Assembly: GCA_018819205.1 (NCBI GenBank)
Contig: JAHJQE010000013.1
Span: 1-35,408 of the forward strand
Origin: Gammaproteobacteria bacterium
Lineage (GTDB): Bacteria; Pseudomonadota; Gammaproteobacteria; Burkholderiales; Gallionellaceae
Reading direction: 5' to 3'
DNA length: 35,408 nt
The notes under the pieces are model-generated. The model ran no database searches. It saw only the letters and a list, made by a program, of their open reading frames with translations, and was not told where the DNA came from. The translations under genes were made by a program, and so were the position numbers. Below, piece after piece: positions 1 to 8,328 of the stretch. Each line of letters starts with the position of its first letter. The stretch's first letter is position 1.

Positions 1-309
1 ATCGTTGGTGTAATCACGGGTGGGAATTGGGCGAAAGGCATCGGCTTCTCTAACATGAACGTCAAACTCATCGTTACGCCGGCCGGCGGTGGTGAGCCGA
101 TCGTCGTCTTCGTTCGCTCGGATGCCAAGGCCTATGATGAATCTGGTATGCAGGTAGATTATCTGGAAGCTTTCAAGATGCATGGCAAGAAAGTAGAGAT
201 ACAGCCGTTCTTGATCCAGGACGCGACGGGCGGGCAGCCTGGGCGCAGCGATTTCGCCTACGAGATCGGCCAGCAAGGTGCGCGCACCTTGCGCGTTCTG
301 GGGCAGTAA
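1..309 (+). CDS. C-terminal part of an unknown protein (5' end outside window)
   Basis: The reading frame is open from the first base and ends at a TAA at 307-309, so this is probably the last 102 residues of a longer protein. An internal ATG at 55 exists, but no convincing ribosome-binding site precedes it and the sense of the frame continues upstream. The visible part mixes hydrophobic beta-like stretches (KLIVTP, EPIVVFVRSD) with a Gly-rich tail. I recognise no family. The next gene follows 58 bases later on the same strand, so cotranscription is possible. Confidence 0.6.
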   Translation: MVGVITGGNWAKGIGFSNMNVKLIVTPAGGGEPIVVFVRSDAKAYDESGMQVDYLEAFKMHGKKVEIQPFLIQDATGGQPGRSDFAYEIGQQGARTLRVLGQ

Positions 310-367
310 CGGATTCGGGTTTCTTTTTCAAACTGACCACATCGGTCATCAGGGAAAGGAGTACATC

Positions 368-844
368 ATGAGCACCAATGACGAGATATGTTGCCCGCGT
401 TTCGATCCCGAACCCTGGGATGGCAAGACCATCACCTGGCAGGGCAAGCGCTTCATGCAAGACCGTGTGACCAGTCTGTTCCACATCCCACTCAATTACG
501 GCGCCGTGATGACGCGTATGGATAATGCCATCCGCGCAGCGGGTGCGAAGCTGGAAGCACCGGTGATGCTGACCGATGAGGATTCGCTGTGGGGCGCGGA
601 CGTGTTCATGGAGGTCGGCAAGGATGTACCCGGCGCAAAGATGGTCTCCATCTCCGGTACGTTCATGGGCAAGGTGTTCGAAGGGCCGTTCAGCCAGGTC
701 GGGCAGTGGGTGAAGACGATGCGGGCGTGGCTGGACAGCGAGGGCAAGCGCAGCGACAAGCTGTATTTCTATTACACCACCTGTCCCAAGTGCGCGAAGA
801 AGTACGGCAAGAACTATGTCGTGCTGCTGGCGCACATCGCATAG
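368..844 (+). CDS. Conserved small protein with C-terminal CPKCAKKYG motif (often labelled putative hydrolase)
   Basis: A 158-residue soluble protein. The ATG at 368 is chosen because GGAAAGGAG lies just upstream; the frame extends further up without a better start. The sequence begins with a CCPRFDPEPW motif and ends with YYTTCPKCAKKYG. From memory, this pattern marks a widespread family annotated as 'hydrolase' without solid biochemistry, possibly with a GyrI-like small-molecule-binding fold. The paired N-terminal CC and C-terminal CxxC could bind a metal or form disulfides; that is inference. No signal peptide or membrane segment is visible. Confidence 0.75.
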   Translation: MSTNDEICCPRFDPEPWDGKTITWQGKRFMQDRVTSLFHIPLNYGAVMTRMDNAIRAAGAKLEAPVMLTDEDSLWGADVFMEVGKDVPGAKMVSISGTFMGKVFEGPFSQVGQWVKTMRAWLDSEGKRSDKLYFYYTTCPKCAKKYGKNYVVLLAHIA

Positions 845-926
845 CAGCGTGGATGTCGGGATGCTTGCGGTCGATAGGCCGCGATCAAGGGTATTGAAGC
901 GGACGGAAGCGCATACAAAGGATACG

Positions 927-1916
927 ATGAATACCTTACTGAGGGCCACATTGATGGCCGTTGTTTTGTCGGGGTTGGGCGGTTGTTCGTCCGTGGTGAA
1001 GCTGAACGTGAAGCATACGCCGGAGATGGAACTGGGCGCGGCGCGGACGCTGGGGGTGGAACGGTTCACGGTTACCGGGCGGGTGAATCTGGACGTGGCC
1101 AATGGCAGGGATGTCTGGGGCAATCTGATGAAGAATGCCGTGGTGGGCAGCTTTGCGGCTCCATCGGATGTGAGCGTGCAGGAGAACCAGTACTCGGGCC
1201 TTGTCGATGCGCTGATGCGCAACGGTTATTACCAGATCAGCACGGGCGCGGCGGATGCGAAACTGTCCGGGCATGTCGATTACCGGGTGGATGACCAGTT
1301 GTCATCGTGGGAAGCCAAGGATGCGGACGACGAAAAGCGCAAGAAGCGATACACCCTGAAACGGACGGTGGCGGTGACACTCCACTTCCTGGTGACGGAT
1401 AGCCAGGGAATGGTGCTGGGCAATTCACAGGTGCAGCATTCCTCCGAGAAGAAGTGGGACGACGGCAGCGAGGAAGAGGTGCGCAAGCGCGCACAGCAGT
1501 TGAGTGTGTCGTCTTATGTGATGGATGAGATCGCGGCGGCGAACGCGTTGCTGGTAAAGAAGATCGCCCCGCACTATGTGCTGGAAAGCCGCGTGCTGGA
1601 CGAGTGCGACAGCGAGCAGAGCGAGCAGGGCAACCAGGCTGCGGAAGACGGGGATTGGCGGGCGGCGGCGAGTCACTGGCAGGCGATGAGCCGCAGCGGT
1701 GATGCGCAATGCCGCAATGCGGCGGAATACAATCTGGGCGTGTTCGACGAGAGCGAAGGCCGGCTGGGCGAGGCGCTGATGCGCTTCGAGAACGTGCATG
1801 CCTTTACGCATGAGGCGAAATACGCTGCAGATGTAGAGCGCATCCGCCGGCGCATGCAGGAAGAGGAACGGATGAGGTTGAACGAGGCGAAGCGGCAGCA
1901 GGCTGCGCCGCTTTGA
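927..1916 (+). CDS. Predicted outer-membrane lipoprotein with C-terminal TPR-like region
   Basis: A protein of 329 residues. The ATG at 927 follows AAAGGA and gives a clean lipoprotein signal peptide with lipobox LGGC (cysteine at residue 20); the longer upstream frame would destroy it. Residues 20-210 look like a beta-rich domain. The last 90 residues are helical and Ala-rich, with TPR-like spacing (NAAEYNLGVF, LGEALMRFENV) and a charged end. After signal cleavage it should be lipid-anchored facing the periplasm; Ser at +2 favours the outer membrane. The partner and role are unknown. Confidence 0.8.
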   Translation: MNTLLRATLMAVVLSGLGGCSSVVKLNVKHTPEMELGAARTLGVERFTVTGRVNLDVANGRDVWGNLMKNAVVGSFAAPSDVSVQENQYSGLVDALMRNGYYQISTGAADAKLSGHVDYRVDDQLSSWEAKDADDEKRKKRYTLKRTVAVTLHFLVTDSQGMVLGNSQVQHSSEKKWDDGSEEEVRKRAQQLSVSSYVMDEIAAANALLVKKIAPHYVLESRVLDECDSEQSEQGNQAAEDGDWRAAASHWQAMSRSGDAQCRNAAEYNLGVFDESEGRLGEALMRFENVHAFTHEAKYAADVERIRRRMQEEERMRLNEAKRQQAAPL

Positions 1917-2018
1917 TGAACAGGAGTGCCTGCGCATGCGGGTCACCTGTAATACATTTAACATTGGCATGTTGCATCATCTGTTTCACCGGTGAACATC
2001 AACAGGAGGGGTAGGCGC

Positions 2019-2504
2019 ATGAGTGCAGTCGCAGATTTCAGGATCGTTCGTAATTCCACAGTCGGTGCCGAACTGACTGAAGAGAAGGCCAAGCTGCTGA
2101 CCGAGAAACTGGGTGTGCGCAGCTTGAAGGACGGTGAACTGCTGGTGAACGAGGGTGAAGCAAACCAGACGCTGTTCATCCTTGCTTCCGGCAAACTGGC
2201 GGTGACCAGCAAGGATGCCGATGGGGTGGAGCAGCCGGTCTACACCATGAAGGAAGGCGAGTGCGCCGGCACGCGCGCCTTCGTCGAGCAGTCGCCGCGC
2301 AAGGCGACGCTGCGCTCGGTAGGGGACTCCACTGTCTATACGCTGACACCGGGCGATTTCGAGTCACTGATCGATTCGCGGCCGCGTCTGGCATTCATGG
2401 TGATGCGCGCGCTGTTCCGGGTCACCCACGCCAACTTGTCGCGCATGAACCGCGAGAGCAAGGAACTGGCGAACTACATCACCAAGACACAAGGACGTTA
2501 CTGA
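2019..2504 (+). CDS. Stand-alone cyclic nucleotide-binding domain protein
   Basis: A 161-residue protein, essentially one CAP-type effector domain (about residues 25-135) and a short helical tail. A strong AGGAGGG at 2004-2010 fixes the start at 2019. The phosphate-binding cassette region reads GECAGTRAFVEQSPRKAT, keeping the Glu and the PR-x-AT arginine expected for binding cAMP or cGMP, though its middle departs from the usual pattern. No helix-turn-helix follows, so it is not a Crp-type transcription factor and may act by protein contact. It lies 25 bases upstream of the TIGR03546/TIGR03545 pair. A class III adenylate cyclase elsewhere in the window could supply cAMP (inference). Confidence 0.85.
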   Translation: MSAVADFRIVRNSTVGAELTEEKAKLLTEKLGVRSLKDGELLVNEGEANQTLFILASGKLAVTSKDADGVEQPVYTMKEGECAGTRAFVEQSPRKATLRSVGDSTVYTLTPGDFESLIDSRPRLAFMVMRALFRVTHANLSRMNRESKELANYITKTQGRY

Positions 2505-2529
2505 TGCGCTTTCATCCAGGAGTGGCAAG

Positions 2530-3054
2530 ATGACTTTGATACTGAAGCAGCTGTTCGCATTGCTGCGCCTGCTCAATTCCGACACGGGCACCAACCAGAT
2601 CGCGGCCGGCGTGGCATGCGGCCTGATCCTCGGGTTCGCGCCCATGCTGTCGCTGCAGGGACTGCTGGTGTTCCTGTGCATGTTCCTGTTCCGCATCCAG
2701 ATCGGGGCGGCGCTGACCTCGGCGGCCTTTTTCGCGATGGTGGCGTGGTTGTTCGACCCGGTCTCGCATGCGCTCGGTGCGAGCATCCTCGAGACCGAGT
2801 CGCTGCAGCCGCTGTTCACCACGATGTACAACCTGCCGCTGGTACCGCTCACGCATTTCTATAACAGCGTGGTGATGGGGGCGGGGGTGCTGAGCCTGGT
2901 GCTGGCGCCGCTGGTGTTCTTCGGCAGCAAGCGCCTGATCGTGGCATACCGCGTGAAGGTTGTGGCGAGATTCAAGAGCAGTCCGTTCTGGAAGCTGTGG
3001 AGCGGGACGTCTTTCTTCAAATGGTATTCGACCTATGACAAGCTCCGTGGATAA
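2530..3054 (+). CDS. TIGR03546 family membrane protein
   Basis: A 174-residue inner-membrane protein whose start at 2530 is preceded by AGGAGTGG. It has a hydrophobic pair of segments around residues 25-75 with Gly/Pro-rich turns (ACGLILGFAPMLSLQG) similar to DUF2062 proteins, another hydrophobic stretch near 110-130, and a basic C-terminus. The family is uncharacterised and known for sitting beside a TIGR03545 gene, as here. Its end overlaps the next gene by 20 bases, so the two are almost certainly translated together. Confidence 0.85.
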   Translation: MTLILKQLFALLRLLNSDTGTNQIAAGVACGLILGFAPMLSLQGLLVFLCMFLFRIQIGAALTSAAFFAMVAWLFDPVSHALGASILETESLQPLFTTMYNLPLVPLTHFYNSVVMGAGVLSLVLAPLVFFGSKRLIVAYRVKVVARFKSSPFWKLWSGTSFFKWYSTYDKLRG

Positions 3055-4951
3055 GTCGCAGACCGGGCAGAAGCCGGTGAAGAAGCAAGGGGCGATCCGC
3101 GTCGAGGCCGTGGTGCCGATGCTGATCGTGGTTGGCCTGATCGTGCTGTATTTCTCGCTGTTCTTCGATGCCCATCTGCGGCGCGGTCTGGAATTCGGGG
3201 CGACGCAGGCGAACGGTGCGGAGGTGAATATCGGCACGCTGCAGACCAGCGTGTTCAATGCGTCGATGCTGATCGGCGATGTGCAGATGACCGATCCGTT
3301 ACAGCCGCATCGTAACCGTGTGCAGATCGGCGAGGTGCGCTTCGGCATGCTGTGGGACGCCTTGCTGCGCGGCAAGGTGATGATCGACGAGGCGACCGTA
3401 GCGGATGTGCAGATCGATACGCCGCGCAAGCGGGCCGGCAAGGTGCTGCCGCCGCCTGCGCCGCAGTCCGGACCGAGTGCTTCCGACAGGATGATGGCGA
3501 AGATGAAGGAGGCGTTCTCCGGCAACGTGGTGGGCGACTTGGCAGCCATCGCGGCGGGAGCAAACCCTGCGGAGCAGTTGCAGCAGATCGGCGGCGATCT
3601 GAAGAGCGATGCCTATATGGCCGATCTGCAGAAGTCGATGGACGAGACCGAACAACAATGGAAAGCACGCATGGCGGCCTTGCCACGCGGCGAGGACTTC
3701 AGCGCGTTGCGCACGCGTCTTGCCAATGTGCAGTTGAAAGACTTCAAGGATCTGCAGCAGGTGCAGGCCTCGGTCAAGGAGCTGCAGGCCATCCGCGATG
3801 AGTTCGAAGCCAAGAGCAAACCCATCGCTGAAGCGGGCAGCAGTCTGTCAGGGGATCTGAAGGGATTGCAGACTTCGTTCTCTGGCCTCGACGATGTGGT
3901 GCGCGAGGATGTACGCGGCCTTCAGGCCCGCATGAAGTTGCCCTCGCTGGATGCGGGCAATCTGTCACAGGCCCTGTTCGGCATGGATGTATTGAACAAG
4001 CTGCAGCAGGCGCGCGGCTACATGGATCAGGCGCGCCAGTACATGCCGGCCAAGAGCAAGCAGGCGACCAAGCCCGCACCGCGCAACATCCACAAGGGAC
4101 GCGACTATGCCTTCGGCCATCCCAAGGGCTATCCGGCATTCTGGCTGCGCCGTGCGATAGTGACTTCCACGCTGCCGGGCGGAAAAGGCCTGTCCGGTGA
4201 GATACGCGATGCGGCGACCGATCAGGCGCTGGTCGGACGTCCGATGATCGCGACGCTGAAGGGTGATTTCCCGCAACAGGGCGTGGCCGGGATCAAGGCG
4301 GAGCTGGTGGTCGATCACACGAAACCTGAACCGCTGGAGCGCATGGAACTGTCGGTGGCGCGCTACGGGGTGGCAGGCCGTTCACTGGTGAGCAGTCCGA
4401 ACGTGACGCTGGGTTTCGCACAGGCGACTGCGGCAGCGGGATTCACGGCTGAACTGCGCGGTGAGCAGGTGGCGATCCAGGCGAGCAACCAGTTCCGTGA
4501 CGTGGCGTTCGAGACGACGGCCCAGTCCCCCGTGGTGCGCGAGATGATGAACGCATCTCTGTCCGGCTTGAAGACCGTGAGTATGGACGCGCGGGTGAGC
4601 GGTACCTGGGGAGACCTTGACTGGGACCTGTCGACGAATCTGGGTGATGCACTGGCGCGTGGTATGAAGCGCTACCTGCAGGAAAAGATGGATGCAGCAC
4701 GCAAGCGCATCCAGGCTCAGGTGGACCAGCGTATCGCTGCCCAGCGCCAGAAACTGACCGCACGCCGAGGCGAACTCGAATCGCGTCTGAAGTCGGCACT
4801 GGCAGATAAGCAGGCGCAGGTGGACAAGCTGCGTAACGATCTGGAGACAGCGCGACGTGATCTGGAACAGCGCAAGAACGCCGCGACTGATGAGCAGAAG
4901 CAGAAGCTGAAACAGGAAGCGAACAAATTGCTGGACAAGTGGCGTCGCTAG
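3035..4951 (+). CDS. TIGR03545 family protein (single-pass membrane, long periplasmic coiled-coil region)
   Basis: 638 residues from the ATG at 3035, which overlaps the previous gene by 20 bases. Earlier in-frame starts would lie deep inside that gene and add a non-membrane leader. One transmembrane segment lies at about residues 24-46; the remainder should be periplasmic. The part after the membrane anchor (INIGTLQ-like and VMIDEATVADVQI segments) resembles AsmA/TamB-type repeats. The last 90 residues are a Lys/Gln/Arg/Glu-rich coiled coil. The family occurs with TIGR03546 in outer-membrane-bearing bacteria; its function is unknown. A role in envelope lipid or protein traffic is only a guess from the AsmA resemblance. 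Confidence 0.85.
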   Translation: MTSSVDKSQTGQKPVKKQGAIRVEAVVPMLIVVGLIVLYFSLFFDAHLRRGLEFGATQANGAEVNIGTLQTSVFNASMLIGDVQMTDPLQPHRNRVQIGEVRFGMLWDALLRGKVMIDEATVADVQIDTPRKRAGKVLPPPAPQSGPSASDRMMAKMKEAFSGNVVGDLAAIAAGANPAEQLQQIGGDLKSDAYMADLQKSMDETEQQWKARMAALPRGEDFSALRTRLANVQLKDFKDLQQVQASVKELQAIRDEFEAKSKPIAEAGSSLSGDLKGLQTSFSGLDDVVREDVRGLQARMKLPSLDAGNLSQALFGMDVLNKLQQARGYMDQARQYMPAKSKQATKPAPRNIHKGRDYAFGHPKGYPAFWLRRAIVTSTLPGGKGLSGEIRDAATDQALVGRPMIATLKGDFPQQGVAGIKAELVVDHTKPEPLERMELSVARYGVAGRSLVSSPNVTLGFAQATAAAGFTAELRGEQVAIQASNQFRDVAFETTAQSPVVREMMNASLSGLKTVSMDARVSGTWGDLDWDLSTNLGDALARGMKRYLQEKMDAARKRIQAQVDQRIAAQRQKLTARRGELESRLKSALADKQAQVDKLRNDLETARRDLEQRKNAATDEQKQKLKQEANKLLDKWRR

Positions 4952-5000
4952 CGTGCGATCCGATGTCGTGCAACTCACAGGTGGAGGTGAGCACGCCTAT

Positions 5001-5141
5001 ATGAAAGGGGTGGTCTTCCGGTGGGCAACACCTGCCGATGCGATGTCCATCGTTGCATTGGTCAACACTGCCTATTGTGGAGATTCCAGCCGCGCGGGCT
5101 GGAACGCGCTGCCGAGCAAGGGAGAGGACAAGGCGGCATAA
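5001..5141 (+). pseudogene. Truncated GNAT acetyltransferase (N-terminal fragment)
   Basis: A 46-residue open frame from ATG 5001, preceded by GGAGGTG at about 4983. Its first 34 residues match the usual opening of a GNAT N-acetyltransferase: a first strand (FRWATPADA), a first helix (IVALVNTAY) and the GDSSRAGW loop. After the Trp the sequence becomes a low-complexity charged tail (PSKGEDKAA) and stops, so the acetyl-CoA-binding strands are missing. I see no continuation in the next 170 bases in any plus frame. It is most simply a remnant left by deletion; a functional micropeptide cannot be excluded. Confidence 0.55.
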
Positions 5142-5316
5142 ATCATGTCGCGCATGAGATAGTGGCGATGGTGCATCAGGAAGTATGTGTAACGTAGCTG
5201 AAACAGTGTGGGATGAATGTCGTCTGCCCGTATTGTCGTTCCATTGTGGACGACTCGGGTAGGCAGTGGGGGCTAGTTAGTGCAGAATGACAGTAGTCCT
5301 GTCTGGAGTGTGGGTA

Positions 5317-5598
5317 ATGAATCGGATAACCGAGTCCTCAGGCCACAAGCGCAACATCTGGATGCGCGGGCTGTTCATGTTGCTGATGGGGCTTGCGTTC
5401 CAGGTGTGTGGCACAGTGCTGTGCATCGTCACAGTCATCCAGTTCGCGGTCGTGGTGCTGGGAGGCGAACCCAATGTTCGCCTGCTGTCATTTGGTCGGA
5501 ACCTGGGTACTTATTTGCGGCAGATCGTGGCGTATCTGACCTTTGCGGCGGAAGAGCTGCCGTTCCCGTTCAGCGAGTGGCCGACGTCCGGAGAATGA
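5317..5598 (+). CDS. DUF4389 family membrane protein
   Basis: 93 residues from ATG 5317 (TGGAG eight bases upstream). An in-frame ATG at 5287 would add ten residues but has a poorer ribosome site. One long hydrophobic segment (about residues 20-48) is followed by the family-typical GGEPN, LLSFGRNLGTYLRQI and FPFSEWP motifs. DUF4389 proteins are small inner-membrane proteins of unknown function, common in proteobacteria. The stop is five bases before the next start, so it probably forms an operon with the diguanylate cyclase gene; no functional link is known. Confidence 0.85.
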   Translation: MNRITESSGHKRNIWMRGLFMLLMGLAFQVCGTVLCIVTVIQFAVVVLGGEPNVRLLSFGRNLGTYLRQIVAYLTFAAEELPFPFSEWPTSGE

Positions 5599-5602
5599 TC
5601 GC

Positions 5603-6730
5603 ATGTCCTGTCGCGAGCGAATGAAGGACGAAATGTCGACCTCCGCCTTGCGGAACTTGTTCCAGTCTGGTGTAAGGAGTGCTGAAGACAGCACGACGCG
5701 CCGCAAAGTGTTGCTGTGCAATGTGGGCGCGTTCGTCGGGATCTGCTCGCTTCTGCTTTACGATTCCATCTTCCTGTATAGCGGCAGTCCTTCAGCAAGG
5801 CTGGCCGCGTTCAGTCATATTCCGTTCTATGCCGGATTCGCTTCGATCTTCTGGCTGAACCGGAAAAGTCACTATGTATCTGCAACCTGGTTGCTGGTGT
5901 TGTGCGCGATGGCTGCGAACTACTTGCCGATGCTGATCGCATTCGGTACCTATTTGGCTCACCATCACTATTTCATCCTGTTTGCCGTGGTGCCTATCGC
6001 CATACTGTCCGCCAGTCGATGGCCGACGGTCGCGTTCCTGTTTATTATTAATTCGGCCTTGTTCATCTGGTTCAGCTTGTATGGTATGGCACCGGCTCCA
6101 GACATCCTTTCCATCGACCGTTCTGTGGTGATCACGTTCCGTACGCTGCTGTCGTTCATGGTGATACTGACATTGGCCATCTTTTATTGGGCCTATGACA
6201 TCTTTGCCGGCAAGAGCGAGCGTGAATTGCAAATGCTTTCCATGACCGACAGCCTGACCCAGTTGCCCAACCGTCGCTATTTCGAGAATGCCTTCCGGCA
6301 AGAGGTGGCGCGAGCCGAGCGGTCTGGAACGCCCATTGCCATCGCCTATATGGATATCGACCGTTTCAAGTCTGTTAACGATAACTATGGCCATAACATG
6401 GGCGATGCTGTCATCCGCCATGTCGCCGATGTCGTGCGTCAGAATCTGCGTGCCGGGAGTACCGTAGGCCGTTTGGGCGGCGACGAACTGGTGGTGTTGA
6501 TGCCGAACGCCAACGAGGATGATGCATGTGAAGCGATGGAGCGTGTCCGTACGGCAGTCGAATCCACTCCATGCAAATATGCAGGAAAACAGTTGAGCGC
6601 AACAGTGAGCATCGGTGTGGCGCAGGTGGATATCCGTGCCGAGATGACGGATGCATACAGGAATGCTGACGAACTGTTGTATGAGGCCAAGAGTGCCGGT
6701 CGTAATATGGTGAAGCGGCGAGCGGCTTGA
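5603..6730 (+). CDS. Membrane-bound diguanylate cyclase with GGDEL active-site motif
   Basis: A 375-residue protein: about six transmembrane segments (roughly residues 35-200) and then a GGDEF domain. It should make c-di-GMP from two GTP. Start 5603 has GGAG nine bases upstream; ATG 5633 is a possible alternative. Conserved features: DSLTQLPNRRYF, AYMDIDRFKSVND, and RLGGDEL (G292-L296), where Leu replaces the usual Phe; catalytic Glu and metal Asp are kept. The place of the inhibitory RxxD site, just upstream, reads RAGS, so product inhibition at that site is probably lost. The membrane part is a MASE-like sensor of unknown ligand. Confidence 0.9.
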   Translation: MSCRERMKDEMSTSALRNLFQSGVRSAEDSTTRRKVLLCNVGAFVGICSLLLYDSIFLYSGSPSARLAAFSHIPFYAGFASIFWLNRKSHYVSATWLLVLCAMAANYLPMLIAFGTYLAHHHYFILFAVVPIAILSASRWPTVAFLFIINSALFIWFSLYGMAPAPDILSIDRSVVITFRTLLSFMVILTLAIFYWAYDIFAGKSERELQMLSMTDSLTQLPNRRYFENAFRQEVARAERSGTPIAIAYMDIDRFKSVNDNYGHNMGDAVIRHVADVVRQNLRAGSTVGRLGGDELVVLMPNANEDDACEAMERVRTAVESTPCKYAGKQLSATVSIGVAQVDIRAEMTDAYRNADELLYEAKSAGRNMVKRRAA

Positions 6731-7585
6731 ATGATGGCTGCGTTATCTCAGTTACATCCCGATACAGTTGAGTTGCGCGAATGCGCGTTGCGTTATTTGG
6801 CTGAATCGGATGTCGAAAGCAAGGTTTCCGGTGTACGGCGGTTAGCCCTTGCCTGGCAAGCAGGTCAGGCAAGTCTGGACGTCGGTGCCGCCTTGCACGA
6901 ACTGCCTTCCATGGCCGGTCACCCGGCGAAACCGGAATTGGTTGCGCCGCACGATGTGCCGCGACGTGCCATGCATACGCCTGACGGTCGTGCGGCGATG
7001 GTGCACGCGATGGCGCATATCGAATTCAATGCGATCAATCTGGCACTGGATGCCTTGTGGCGATTCCCCGGCATGCCGCGCGAGTATTACGCCGACTGGT
7101 TGCAGGTGGCGGACGAAGAAGCGCTGCACTTCACCTTGCTGGCCGATCACCTTGGGACGTTGGGTTATGCTTACGGCGATTTTTCCGCGCATAACGGTCT
7201 GTGGGACATGGCGCACAAGACCCGGCATGACGTGCTGGCGCGCATGGCTTTGCTGCCGCGCACGCTGGAGGCGCGCGGGCTGGACGTGACGCCGGGCATG
7301 AAGGCACGTCTGGTGCAGGCTGGAGATGCTGCGATAGCACCCATCATGGATGTGATCCTGTGCGATGAGATCGGCCATGTCGCGATCGGCAATCGCTGGT
7401 TCAACTGGCTATGCGTGCAGCGCGGACTGGAGCCGGTAGCGGCCTATGCCGAGTTGTTCGCTGCTTTTCACGTTGTGCCGCTGCGCGGGCCGTTCAATCT
7501 GGAAGCACGTCGCGCCGCGGGCTTCAGTGATGTGGAAATACAAGCGCTGTCTGCGCAAGGTTCTGAAGGGGTGCGTACCGCATGA
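6731..7585 (+). CDS. DUF455 family ferritin-like di-iron protein
   Basis: 284 residues, starting immediately after the cyclase stop codon and overlapping the next gene by ATGA. Ferritin-like ligands can be placed on four helices: E98 (HIEFNA), E130 and H133 (DEEALH), E180 (RTLEAR), E213 and H216 (DEIGH). This complete E/ExxH/E/ExxH set predicts a di-iron site. DUF455 proteins are related in fold to MiaE-type oxygenases, but their substrate is not known. The overlap with a spermidine-synthase-like gene suggests a joint role, perhaps oxidation of a polyamine-like or nucleoside substrate (inference). Confidence 0.85.
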   Translation: MMAALSQLHPDTVELRECALRYLAESDVESKVSGVRRLALAWQAGQASLDVGAALHELPSMAGHPAKPELVAPHDVPRRAMHTPDGRAAMVHAMAHIEFNAINLALDALWRFPGMPREYYADWLQVADEEALHFTLLADHLGTLGYAYGDFSAHNGLWDMAHKTRHDVLARMALLPRTLEARGLDVTPGMKARLVQAGDAAIAPIMDVILCDEIGHVAIGNRWFNWLCVQRGLEPVAAYAELFAAFHVVPLRGPFNLEARRAAGFSDVEIQALSAQGSEGVRTA

Positions 7586-8328
7586 GTTTTACAGTGGAAG
7601 TTCGCGAAAAAGATGGACTCAGGTCGCTGCATTTCGGTTCGGCGTGGATGCAGGGCGCGATGCGGGTGGATAGTCCTTTTGATCTGGTATTCGAATACAC
7701 GCGGGTGATGATGGCGGCGCTGTTGCTGCGCGAAGGCGATTTTCAGAAAGAGGTGCTGCTGATAGGTCTTGGAGCGGGATCGCAGGCCAAGTTCCTGTAC
7801 AAGCATCGCCCGTCGGCACATATGACAGTGGTGGAGATAGAGCCGCGCGTAGTGGAAGTGGCGAAAGAATCGTTCTGTCTGCCGGACGATCCGGCACGGC
7901 TGGAGGTGGTGATAGGCGACGGGGTAGAGTTCGTGTATCAGACCGACAAGCGTTACGACCTGATCATGGTGGATGGTTTCAACGACCATTCGCACCCCGG
8001 TGACCTGAACACATTGCCGTTCTATCGGGCCTGTCGCGAGCGATTGACTGATCGGGGTGTATTGGCCGTCAATCTCATCGGCTTGAGCGATGGTGTGAAG
8101 GGCGGTTTCGCCTTCATCGAGACGGCATTCGAGCAGCGGGCAGTCAGATTCCCGCGATGTGCGAGTGGCAATACCATCGCTTTTGCGGCCACAGGTGCAC
8201 CGATTGATATTGCGCTGGATGAACTGCAGGCAAGGGTACTTAAGGAAGATTCAGGACTGGCTTTGCTGCTGATGCTGGACAGGCTGGCGACGTTACCGGC
8301 CTGTGCCGAGGGGCGTTTGCGGATCTAG
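7582..8328 (+). CDS. Spermidine synthase-like (polyamine aminopropyltransferase fold) protein
   Basis: 248 residues with the Rossmann methyltransferase-like fold of spermidine synthases. Visible motifs: LLIGLGAGSQAKFL (nucleotide-binding loop, with GLGAGS instead of the classic GGGDG), VVEIEPRVVEVA, GDGVEFV and YDLIMVDGF. The N-terminus carries the MRVDSPFDLVFEYTRVMM segment typical of SpeE homologues. Many such short homologues are not true polyamine synthases, so the substrate is uncertain. It overlaps the DUF455 gene by four bases. Its TAG stop lies inside a CTAG palindrome that also supplies the stop of the gene on the opposite strand. Confidence 0.85.
   Translation: MSFTVEVREKDGLRSLHFGSAWMQGAMRVDSPFDLVFEYTRVMMAALLLREGDFQKEVLLIGLGAGSQAKFLYKHRPSAHMTVVEIEPRVVEVAKESFCLPDDPARLEVVIGDGVEFVYQTDKRYDLIMVDGFNDHSHPGDLNTLPFYRACRERLTDRGVLAVNLIGLSDGVKGGFAFIETAFEQRAVRFPRCASGNTIAFAATGAPIDIALDELQARVLKEDSGLALLLMLDRLATLPACAEGRLRI

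Noticed and set aside
1917-2018. Palindromic GCGCATGC and TGCAT motifs between lipoprotein and cNMP gene as an operator
   Set aside because: Too short and irregular to distinguish from background.
2512-3549. 345-residue minus-strand open frame
   Set aside because: Antisense to the TIGR03546/TIGR03545 pair, with Arg/His/Gln-rich composition typical of shadow frames in GC-rich DNA.
5287-5316. Longer start for the DUF4389 gene
   Set aside because: The ATG at 5317 has a better placed Shine-Dalgarno and matches the short hydrophilic leader usual before the membrane segment.
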